Notes under the pieces: model-generated
Database searches by the model: none
What the model was told of the DNA's origin: nothing
Seen by the model: only the letters and a program-made list of their open reading frames with translations
Source: Candidatus Omnitrophota bacterium
Lineage (GTDB): Bacteria; Omnitrophota; Gorgyraeia; B26-G9
Reading direction: 5' to 3'
Assembly (NCBI GenBank): GCA_022013205.1
Contig: JAKLQT010000046.1
Span: 1-8,004, forward strand
DNA length: 8,004 nt
Shown: piece by piece, positions 1 through 5,368 of the stretch
Position numbering within the stretch: the first letter of the stretch is position 1
Layout of the letters: the number at the start of each line of letters is the position of its first letter
Made by a program: the position numbers and the translations under genes

Positions 1-105
1 ATCTATTTTGGCTCATTCTCGACGGACATCCTGTCCGTCTGCGAGGGAATTTACTACTGTTTGACATCCTTGTCACAGCAGCAAATTAAATCCGCCAAAA
101 CAGAT
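1..105 (-). ncRNA. Structured RNA-like element with two CsrA-type GGA hairpin loops
   Basis: No reading frame is visible here, but the bases form three nested inverted repeats. The outer stem pairs 1-12 with 94-105 (12 bp). Inside are a stem of 48-60 with 75-87 (13 bp), topped by 63-66 with 71-74, and a stem of 21-28 with 32-39 (8 bp), extended by 18-20 with 43-45. Three positions are A:C mismatches on the + strand but G:U pairs on the minus strand, so the minus strand is the likely RNA. Its two tips read ACAAGGAUGU and ACAGGAUGU, close to the CsrA/RsmA preferred site RUACARGGAUGU with GGA in the loop. A third GGA lies in the junction (91-93). It could be a CsrA-binding decoy RNA, a leader, or a copy of a dispersed palindromic repeat. 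The outer stem touches base 1, so the element may extend leftward. No convincing minus-strand promoter was found. Confidence 0.5.
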
Positions 106-170
106 TTCCCCAACTGCTTCGTTTAAAAAACTTAATATCCCTCCGTAACTCATACATTACAAAAAATCCG

Positions 171-192
171 TGAATTTTCTTGCAAAAATTCA
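171..192. promoter_or_regulatory. Perfect palindrome over the -35 box (possible operator)
   Basis: TGAATTTT (171-178) and AAAATTCA (185-192) are perfect 8-bp inverted arms separated by 6 bases. The spacer and the start of the right arm contain the -35 hexamer of the promoter at 180-208. A palindrome in this position is typical of a site for a dimeric transcription factor. AT-rich palindromes also arise by chance in low-GC intergenic DNA, so this is a suggestion only. Confidence 0.3.
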
Positions 193-208
193 ACTCTTCA
201 GGTATACT
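180..208 (+). promoter_or_regulatory. Sigma-70-type promoter for the export operon
   Basis: TTGCAA (180-185) and TATACT (203-208) are separated by exactly 17 bases, and each is one or two changes from the consensus. Transcription would start near 214-216, about 50 bases before the small gene at 268 and 220 bases before the Wza-like gene. It is the only strong + strand candidate between the structured element and the first gene. Confidence 0.6.
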
Positions 209-267
209 TTATAATCTTCTTTAAAAAGGGGCGTCATAGGCAAGTGAAATATAACGGGAGAAGAGCA

Positions 268-411
268 GTGAAAAGGGAAACTATTAAGCAAATTATTTTT
301 ATGGTAAGTGCAATTATTCTCATGCAAGCTTCGTTAGCTTGCTCTGCGTCTATAGTTGCTAATAGTAATTCCAAAGATGGAACCAAACTAATCTCAATAC
401 GGCCTTATTAA
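268..411 (+). CDS. Small lipoprotein-like secreted peptide, 47 aa, unknown function
   Basis: This short frame starts with GTG, 7 bases after a GGGAG ribosome site (256-260), and ends 24 bases before the Wza-like gene. The product has a basic start (MKRETIK), a hydrophobic stretch (about residues 9-24) and a cysteine at residue 25 in the context ASLAC, which fits the loose lipobox pattern. A mature peptide of 23 residues with no cysteines after the first would remain. Signal peptidase I cleavage after the SLA is the alternative. The Wza-like protein next door has a similar ILAC at residues 25-28, so both may go to the same membrane. It is the first cistron after the promoter and probably belongs to the operon. 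I recognise no family. It could instead be a leader peptide or a decayed gene start, but its ribosome site and coherent signal peptide favour a translated gene. Confidence 0.55.
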   Translation: MKRETIKQIIFMVSAIILMQASLACSASIVANSNSKDGTKLISIRPY

Positions 412-415
412 GGCC
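401..415 (+). other. Perfect 6-bp hairpin across the small gene's stop codon
   Basis: GGCCTT (401-406) and AAGGCC (410-415) pair perfectly around a 3-base loop and enclose the TAA stop (409-411) of the small gene. No T-run follows, so it is not an intrinsic terminator. It sits just ahead of the ribosome site of the Wza-like gene (AGAGGG, 423-428) and could affect coupling or mRNA processing between the two cistrons. Confidence 0.3.
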
Positions 416-435
416 AGGAAACAGAGGGTAAAAAA

Positions 436-1236
436 ATGAAAAAACGATCAAGGCTTATTATCAGGCTCATCTCCATCAAGCTGATATCCGCAGTATCTAT
501 GGCGTTTATACTTGCTTGTTTCGGGCCGGTTTATTCTACTGCTGCTTATGCAGCCAGCCGTGAACAGGATGTTGCCAAAAATTATAATACGGATAAGGCA
601 GAGTCTATAGCAAAAGAACAGGAGTCCATTTTTGAAAAGGGTACAGAGCCTGAGTATATGCTTGAATCCGGCGACGTGATCGAAGTAGCTGTGTGGCGAA
701 ATGAGGACTTGAGCAGAACACTTACCATTCGCCCTGACGGGAGAATATCCCTTCCGCTTGCAGGTGAAATAAAAGCCGGCGGACTGAGCCCGGGGAAACT
801 AAGTAAAGTTATCGCGGCAAGACTGCAGAACAAATACATTCTTGATCCGCAGGTAACTGTTATTGTTAATGAGGTCGGCAGTAAAAATGTTTTAGTGCTC
901 GGAGAGGTTAACAATCCGGGGCTGTATACGATATCGAAACGATTGACAGCCTTAGAGGCTATCGGTAAATCTGGCGGAAACGCGAAATATGCTTATTTAG
1001 AAAATACTGTTATTATACGTAATCCATATGATAAAGTTCCGCATATATTCACGGCGGATCTAAAAAGTGTGCTTAAAGAAGGAAAGGTAAGAAATGATGT
1101 AGTCCTGCAGCCGGGAGATATCGTTTATGTGCCGAGAACTTTTATAGGAAAAATGGATGATCTGTTTTCCTTTTTCGGCAGAACTATTAAACCTATTGCG
1201 GACACTTACTTAATTTATAAGATTTCTGAAGATTAA
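436..1236 (+). CDS. Wza-like polysaccharide export protein (Poly_export/SLBB)
   Basis: This is an outer-membrane polysaccharide export protein of the Wza/KpsD/GumB type, whose oligomers form the exit channel for capsule or exopolysaccharide. The 266-residue product starts with a basic, hydrophobic signal peptide. Cysteine 28 in FILAC fits a lipobox; cleavage by signal peptidase I near AYAA (residues 38-41) is the alternative. The Poly_export domain spans about residues 72-146 and includes YMLESGDVIEVAVW and the RPDGRISLPLAGEI motif. One SLBB domain follows (about 150-235, VLVLGEVNNPGLY and LQPGDIVYVP). The last 30 residues can form an amphipathic helix, as expected for the segment that inserts in the outer membrane. 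It is shorter than E. coli Wza (about 380 aa) and has one SLBB unit, as in many GumB/EpsA-like exporters. ATG 436 lies 7 bases after AGAGGG. The chain-length gene follows after 24 bases, so the two are almost certainly co-transcribed. Confidence 0.95.
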   Translation: MKKRSRLIIRLISIKLISAVSMAFILACFGPVYSTAAYAASREQDVAKNYNTDKAESIAKEQESIFEKGTEPEYMLESGDVIEVAVWRNEDLSRTLTIRPDGRISLPLAGEIKAGGLSPGKLSKVIAARLQNKYILDPQVTVIVNEVGSKNVLVLGEVNNPGLYTISKRLTALEAIGKSGGNAKYAYLENTVIIRNPYDKVPHIFTADLKSVLKEGKVRNDVVLQPGDIVYVPRTFIGKMDDLFSFFGRTIKPIADTYLIYKISED

Positions 1237-1260
1237 TCAAAAGAGATAAGGTGATATGAT

Positions 1261-2922
1261 ATGAAAAGTAAAGACTTTAAAATAGCAGATATTGATTCAA
1301 TTGATATCATGAACATTTTTAAGAAAGGCAAGATGATTATTGTTGCCTCAGTTATAGTAACAGTAGCGGCAACTTATTTTACTACTAAAGTATTTGTGAA
1401 ACCTGTCTATGAGGCAAGGGCAAAAATATTGGTCAGGGAAGAAAAGCTTAATCCTCAGGATGAATTTCCTTCTTATGAAACAGGATGGCAATTCGCTCAT
1501 TCGCAAGCTGAAATCATGAAAAGCAAGCCTGTTATAAATATGGCGTTGCAAAAAATCGACTTCGCAGATAAGGCCTTGAGCTCAATTGACGCTCAATCAT
1601 TAGATACAGGCGTTTTACAGCAAAGTATTGAGCTTAGGCTTTTAGAAAGCACAAATGTTTTAGAACTCAGAGTGGAGCAGGAGAACCCTTTGTTTGCTTC
1701 AATGTTAGCAAATTCATTAGCAGAAGCTTATATAGAAAATGGGGTGGGGCTCAAAAGTAAAACTGTTGAGCGCACTATTTCTTCTCTTGAGCAGGAAATT
1801 GAAGCGGCAGAAAAGAGTTTCACCGCTGTTGAAAATGAATTAGATAAAATAGCTAGCAACGAAAATATAATTATGCTTTCAGGCTCAGATATAGTTTTGG
1901 ATCTGAAAAAATATGCGAACTTAGATATGGATTTAATGTCTGCAAATGTTGACATCGAAATGCTAAATACTAAGCTGAGTGAAATTAAAGATAGGATCAA
2001 GGAAACTGATCCGAAAAAGTTGAATTTTAAGTTTCTGGCTAATAGCAATATTTTGGAAAACTTAAAATCTCAAATCCGGCTGGCTGAGCTAAAGCTGGAT
2101 ATCTTAAGGGGGCAGTTCAGCCTTAATCATCCTGAGGTAATAGTTGCGCGGGGGGCAATTGATAAATTGAATTTCGATCTTTCTAAGGAAAGAGACGCAA
2201 TTATAAAGGCAGAAATAGAATCTTTAGAAATAGAAAAAAAATCACTAATCGGAAGAAAAGAAGCGATTCTTGAAGTTCATAAAAAGCATAGTGGCCGATT
2301 AAATGAAATAATTCAAAATCAGCCTAAATTAGCACGCCTTAATCGAGATATTGAAATGAAGAGAGGAATTTATAGTGATCTTATGGGGAAGCTCCAGGTA
2401 CTAAAAGTTTTAAAACAGAGGACAAATATGCTTCCTGATTCAGAAATTATAGAATTTGCTGATACTCCAAATTATCCGGCTAAGCCCAATTTATTGAAGA
2501 ATCTTTTATTAGGTGTATTATTGGGATTAACGATTGGATTTGCCATGGCTTTTATTTCTTCTTCTTCATTCGTACCGGAGATTAAAACAGAGTATGATTT
2601 TGGGCATGGAACTGAAAGAAGATCGTCAGAGCGCACTAAAACATCTAGTAAAATAACGTGTACTATTGTGGGAGAAAAAGAAGAATATGACTGCTGGGGC
2701 AGGGATATAGGGCGTTCAGGAATGAAGATAATTACAACGAAAAAACTGCAGAGAAATAATATCCTTGAATTTGAAATACACCGTGATAAAATGAAGCCCA
2801 TTGTCGGAAACGGGGTAGTAGTCTGGACAGAACCTGTTTCGGTTAATGGCTGTAACAGTGAATACGCGGCAGGAGTTAAATTTTATGATCTTGAATTAGA
2901 TATTAAGAATAGCATGGTATAA
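1261..2922 (+). CDS. Wzz/GumC-type chain-length protein fused to a C-terminal PilZ domain
   Basis: The 553-residue product is an inner-membrane polysaccharide co-polymerase. Residues 15-60 hold the Wzz start, with a first membrane helix at about 25-41. A long periplasmic part follows (about 45-410), mostly coiled coil (about 165-385) and ending in a GNVR-like segment (about 355-400). The proline-rich PNYPAKPN (403-410) leads into a second helix (about 411-432). Where related proteins carry a tyrosine kinase or simply stop, this one has a cytoplasmic PilZ domain (about 450-545): RxxxR is R454-SSE-R458, and the second motif is DIGRSG (482-487), followed by VVVW and AAGVKFYDL strands. PilZ domains bind c-di-GMP, so second-messenger control of chain length or export is a fair inference. 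The usual DxSxxG serine is glycine here, so binding needs testing. No Walker motif or tyrosine-rich tail is present. The start has a good AAGGTGA site at 1248-1254. Confidence 0.93.
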   Translation: MKSKDFKIADIDSIDIMNIFKKGKMIIVASVIVTVAATYFTTKVFVKPVYEARAKILVREEKLNPQDEFPSYETGWQFAHSQAEIMKSKPVINMALQKIDFADKALSSIDAQSLDTGVLQQSIELRLLESTNVLELRVEQENPLFASMLANSLAEAYIENGVGLKSKTVERTISSLEQEIEAAEKSFTAVENELDKIASNENIIMLSGSDIVLDLKKYANLDMDLMSANVDIEMLNTKLSEIKDRIKETDPKKLNFKFLANSNILENLKSQIRLAELKLDILRGQFSLNHPEVIVARGAIDKLNFDLSKERDAIIKAEIESLEIEKKSLIGRKEAILEVHKKHSGRLNEIIQNQPKLARLNRDIEMKRGIYSDLMGKLQVLKVLKQRTNMLPDSEIIEFADTPNYPAKPNLLKNLLLGVLLGLTIGFAMAFISSSSFVPEIKTEYDFGHGTERRSSERTKTSSKITCTIVGEKEEYDCWGRDIGRSGMKIITTKKLQRNNILEFEIHRDKMKPIVGNGVVVWTEPVSVNGCNSEYAAGVKFYDLELDIKNSMV

Positions 2923-2944
2923 TAAATCTATATATTAAACTTGT

Positions 2945-2951
2945 GGAGGGG
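2945..2951 (+). promoter_or_regulatory. Ribosome binding site that fixes the sugar transferase start
   Basis: GGAGGGG lies 6 bases before ATG 2958. An in-frame GTG at 2943 would give five more residues, but it overlaps this site and has only AT-rich sequence before it, so 2958 is the better start. Confidence 0.8.
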
Positions 2952-2957
2952 AAACAA

Positions 2958-3746
2958 ATGCTTACTGATAATACTTTAAATATTGCAAATAGACAAGCAT
3001 ATTTAAGTCAGGGTTCGGACATGTGCTCTATGATGCCCTTTTATGCTTTTTTAAAGAGGGTAATGGATATAACGCTATCTTTGATGCTATTGACATTAAG
3101 TCTTCCTTTAATGCTGGTTGTAGCTCTATTAGTTAAGCTAAGCTCACCCGGACCGGTTATTTATAAGCAGGAAAGATGCACTATCAGGGGAAGAGTATTT
3201 TGTTTTTATAAATTTCGCTCTATGCCGGATAATATAGAAAACGGCAAAGGCCCTGAATGGGGAAAAACAGATGATCCTAGATGCAATAAATTTGGACGAT
3301 TATTAAGGATGCTGCTTATAGACGAACTTCCCCAGCTTATAAACGTTTTAAAGGGAGATATGAGTTTAGTCGGCCCCAGGCCGGAAAGGCCATATTTTAT
3401 TGAGCGCTTTAAGACTTCAATTAAAGATTATGATTTACGCCATAGCGTTAAGGCCGGGCTTACCGGATGGGCGCAGGTTAATGGATATAGAGGGAATACA
3501 TCTATCATAAAAAGAGTCGCTTGCGATCTTTTCTATATCAGAAACAGATCAATAATTTTCGACTTAAAAATAATTTTAATGACCCCATTTACTATTCGAA
3601 TCGCTACCTCTAATCCTAAGAAAAAAGCATTATGTATTAGCGATAGGAGAGAAAAAGTCCCCCCGTATAAGCTGGTTTTTAGTTCCTATCTCTGTTCACT
3701 CCATAAGTTCACTTATTTAAAAAATATATTTTTTCAAAAAAACTAA
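2958..3746 (+). CDS. Initiating sugar-phosphate transferase (monotopic, PglC/WcaJ catalytic domain)
   Basis: This enzyme transfers a sugar phosphate from a UDP-sugar to undecaprenyl phosphate, the first membrane step of repeat-unit synthesis. The 262-residue protein has only the catalytic module and lacks the four-helix N-terminal part of WbaP/WcaJ. A membrane helix at about 36-60 is followed by SSPGPVIYKQER. The family motifs are intact: KFRSM (85-89), the catalytic Asp-Glu pair in IDELPQ (D122, E123), GDMSLVGPRPE (133-143) and LTGWAQVNG (168-176). Some commonly conserved positions differ: the residues before DELPQ are MLLI rather than a Thr-Ser pair, and the distal YIxNWS region reads YIRNRS. 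The last 45 or so residues after LMTPF do not resemble the usual short tail and are rich in Lys, Ser and Tyr. Activity is likely but these changes merit a check. It follows the Wzz-PilZ gene by 35 bases and is probably the last gene of the first operon. Confidence 0.92.
   Translation: MLTDNTLNIANRQAYLSQGSDMCSMMPFYAFLKRVMDITLSLMLLTLSLPLMLVVALLVKLSSPGPVIYKQERCTIRGRVFCFYKFRSMPDNIENGKGPEWGKTDDPRCNKFGRLLRMLLIDELPQLINVLKGDMSLVGPRPERPYFIERFKTSIKDYDLRHSVKAGLTGWAQVNGYRGNTSIIKRVACDLFYIRNRSIIFDLKIILMTPFTIRIATSNPKKKALCISDRREKVPPYKLVFSSYLCSLHKFTYLKNIFFQKN
3719..3734. repeat. AT-only palindrome at the end of the sugar transferase gene
   Basis: Six A, TATA and six T form a 16-base perfect palindrome inside the last codons of the transferase gene. 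A second weak arm pair (AACTAA/TTAGTT, 3741-3757) overlaps the stop codon. Neither has a GC stem, so I do not call a terminator, although operon one must end or weaken somewhere near here if the promoter at 3824 is used. Confidence 0.3.
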
Positions 3747-3823
3747 GTATTTTAGTTAGCGGATAAGAAAAAGAGCGGACTAGTTCATTTGAGTTCTTTG
3801 TTTTAATGGCATAGCTAGTGTTA

Positions 3824-3852
3824 TTGATGTTGATTTAATCGTATGTTATAAT
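3824..3852 (+). promoter_or_regulatory. Internal sigma-70-type promoter with extended -10
   Basis: TTGATG (3824-3829) and a perfect TATAAT (3847-3852) are 17 bases apart, and TGT directly before the -10 (3844-3846) makes it an extended -10 element. Transcription would start near 3858-3860, giving a leader of about 185 bases before the MurA-like gene. It lies in a 298-base stretch without a full gene (3747-4044) and would let the second gene block be expressed separately. Confidence 0.65.
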
Positions 3853-3873
3853 AATATAAGCAGTTATGCTTAA

Positions 3874-3903
3874 TTAACAGGGGCAGAAGTGTTTTTCTGT
3901 TAA
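3874..3903 (+). other. Leader hairpin downstream of the internal promoter
   Basis: TTAACAG (3874-3880) pairs with CTGTTAA (3897-3903) around 16 bases. An alternative inner pairing, CAGAA (3884-3888) with TTCTG (3895-3899), shares the right arm, so two mutually exclusive folds are possible. It starts about 15 bases after the predicted transcription start. No T-run follows and I do not recognise a riboswitch class. Confidence 0.3.
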
Positions 3904-3926
3904 GAGTAGGGTAAAAGGTGTGTATT

Positions 3927-4007
3927 ATGGTTAAAGATAAAATAGATATTTTACTTATTTACCCGCCCTATTTATTATTGTTGCTTCTTTATGAAGAAAC
4001 TAATTGA
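3927..4007 (+). pseudogene. Stump of a cobalamin-binding/radical SAM gene (26 codons)
   Basis: The frame starts with ATG, 6 bases after AAAAGGTG (3913-3920), and encodes MVKDKIDILLIYPPY followed by a run of leucines, then YEETN and a stop. The beginning closely matches the typical start of B12-binding-domain radical SAM proteins (xILLIxPPY), in which this strand opens the cobalamin-binding fold. The rest of such a protein (usually 400-600 residues) is absent. The natural reading is a gene cut by deletion just after its start, with promoter and ribosome site left behind. The family assignment rests on about 12 residues. A small membrane peptide or a leader peptide for the MurA-like gene 37 bases downstream cannot be excluded. 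Confidence 0.45.
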
Positions 4008-4030
4008 AACGAGCAGTAATTTGCCTGTCG

Positions 4031-4038
4031 AAGGATGT
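4031..4038 (+). promoter_or_regulatory. Ribosome site of the MurA-like gene with a CsrA-like AAGGAUGU
   Basis: AAGGA (4031-4035) is the Shine-Dalgarno for ATG 4045, at a 9-base spacing. The eight bases AAGGATGT match the core of the loop carried by the minus-strand RNA element at 1-105. CsrA usually represses by binding such a site over the Shine-Dalgarno, but Shine-Dalgarno sites contain GGA anyway, so the match may be chance. Confidence 0.35.
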
Positions 4039-4044
4039 CTTTAA

Positions 4045-5310
4045 ATGGAAATGAACGATAAAAGTTCTTTGGTGTATAAAATAAATCGATCTTGCCTTAA
4101 GGGTGCTGTGCACCTAAGCGGTGCAAAAAATAGTGCTTTAAAACTATTGACAGCTTCTTTACTGACTGAGGGTGCAATTGAACTATATAATTATCCTACA
4201 GCAATTTCAGAAGCACGTATTCATGTGGAAATGTTGGAAAAATTAGGAAAAACCTGTTTAGTCAAGGATGGACATATCACTATTTCTGAAGACAAAAACA
4301 TTCTAAATCACTTAGAATGGGAAGGACGTTCTATTAGAAATACTCTTCTTATCCTTGGCGCCTTGGTTGCCCGTACAGGCTATGGGGCAGTTCCCTCGCC
4401 TGGTGGTTGTAAGATCGGAGAAAGAAAATACGATCTTCATATAATGATTTTGCAGAGCATGGGCGCGGAAGTCTGGGAAGAAGATGGGATGCTCATGGCT
4501 AAACGGAGTAAACCAAGATTAACAGGGGCTGATATACACTTACCTATGCGTTCAACCGGTGCGACTGAAAATGCGATTCTTTGCGGCACTCTTGCAGAAG
4601 GAACAACAAGAGTTTGGAACCCGCATATTAGACCAGAAATATTAGATCTCATTTCCATGCTGCGGGCTATGGGGGCTAGAATTACTATTCATGGACTGGA
4701 ACATATTTGCATAGAAGGAACTGAAGGATTGAATGGAGCAAGGCATACAGTTATTCCGGATAGTATGGAGGCTTTGACATGGGCTATAGGTTCTGTAATC
4801 ACCGGCGGTGATGTTGAAATACATGGTTTCCCCTATGGACATCTTGAAATTCCGCTAATTTTTTTGCGTGAGAGCGGAGCCCAATTTTATAGGAAAGAAC
4901 ATGCGCTTATTGTCAAAGGGGGAAAATGCTATCCTTTAGATATTAGTACCGGGTCATATCCCGGCATAAACTCTGATATGCAGCCTCTTTTTGCAATATT
5001 CGGGTTTTGTGCTCAGGGTGTGAGTCATATAATAGATCTTCGTTTCCCCGGCAGGTATAGGTATGCCGAAGAGATCGCCAAATTGGGCGGAAAATATAAG
5101 ATTGAAGAAGAGATGCTCTGTATTTTCGGAGGAGAAAAATTAAGAGGCGCTGAGGTGGTTGCAACTGACCTGAGGGCAGGCGCGGCTTTAGCTCTGGCCG
5201 GTTTAGTTGCTGAAGGTCAAACACTTATAAATGATGCTTGGCAGATTAATAGAGGCTATAATTGTTTTTATGAAAAAATGAGATCGTTAGGGGCGGATCT
5301 AACATGCTGA
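4045..5310 (+). CDS. murA: MurA-family enolpyruvyl transferase (UDP-GlcNAc 1-carboxyvinyltransferase)
   Basis: MurA transfers enolpyruvate from phosphoenolpyruvate to the 3-OH of UDP-GlcNAc, the first committed step of peptidoglycan synthesis. The 421-residue length is typical of this two-domain inside-out barrel fold. Active-site residues are in place: GAKNSAL with K28 and N29, the loop cysteine C122 in PGGCKIGER with R127, D311 in YPGINSDMQ, the DLRAGAALALAGL block (375-387), and R403 in NRGY. Differences from housekeeping MurA include ERKYDLH where ARPVDLH is usual, and RFPGRYRYAEE in the FENRF region. With C122 present it should be fosfomycin-sensitive in principle. Its place between an initiating transferase and a flippase suggests a second copy serving the polysaccharide, perhaps making an enolpyruvyl or lactyl sugar; that is inference. 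It may be the only MurA in the genome, which cannot be seen here. ATG 4045 is chosen over ATG 4051 for spacing. Confidence 0.88.
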   Translation: MEMNDKSSLVYKINRSCLKGAVHLSGAKNSALKLLTASLLTEGAIELYNYPTAISEARIHVEMLEKLGKTCLVKDGHITISEDKNILNHLEWEGRSIRNTLLILGALVARTGYGAVPSPGGCKIGERKYDLHIMILQSMGAEVWEEDGMLMAKRSKPRLTGADIHLPMRSTGATENAILCGTLAEGTTRVWNPHIRPEILDLISMLRAMGARITIHGLEHICIEGTEGLNGARHTVIPDSMEALTWAIGSVITGGDVEIHGFPYGHLEIPLIFLRESGAQFYRKEHALIVKGGKCYPLDISTGSYPGINSDMQPLFAIFGFCAQGVSHIIDLRFPGRYRYAEEIAKLGGKYKIEEEMLCIFGGEKLRGAEVVATDLRAGAALALAGLVAEGQTLINDAWQINRGYNCFYEKMRSLGADLTC

Positions 5311-5368
5311 TAATGGATCCAACAGCCTTCCTGCCAATTAAAAAAACCTATTATAGGAGTTCATTGCC

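Noticed and set aside
1..105. CRISPR array or tRNA as the explanation of the repeats
   Set aside because: The arms are inverted, not direct, and unevenly spaced. There is no cloverleaf, T-loop or CCA end.
106..140. Minus-strand promoter for the RNA element
   Set aside because: The best pair, a TTGTAA-like -35 near 160 and an AT-rich -10 near 135, has poor hexamers or the wrong spacing, so I do not list it.
216..435. c-di-GMP riboswitch in the first leader, suggested by the PilZ domain
   Set aside because: I do not see the conserved GEMM-type core or its paired tetraloop arrangement here, nor in the second leader at 3859-4044.
582..914. Open minus-strand frame opposite the Wza-like gene
   Set aside because: It lies antisense to well-conserved Poly_export codons, resembles no family and lacks a ribosome site. 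The same holds for the antisense frames at 1348-1551, 1728-2048, 2472-2801, 4437-4658, 4642-4842, 4943-5224 and 6664-6867.
2943..2957. Upstream GTG as the start of the sugar transferase
   Set aside because: The GTG overlaps the GGAGGGG ribosome site that serves ATG 2958, and no site precedes it.
3719..3757. Intrinsic terminator after the sugar transferase
   Set aside because: The palindromes are AT-only, with no GC stem. The T-run layout fits neither strand well, so I list only the repeat.
3747..4044. Insertion sequence as the cause of the radical SAM truncation
   Set aside because: I found no terminal inverted repeats, target duplication or transposase frame around the stump.
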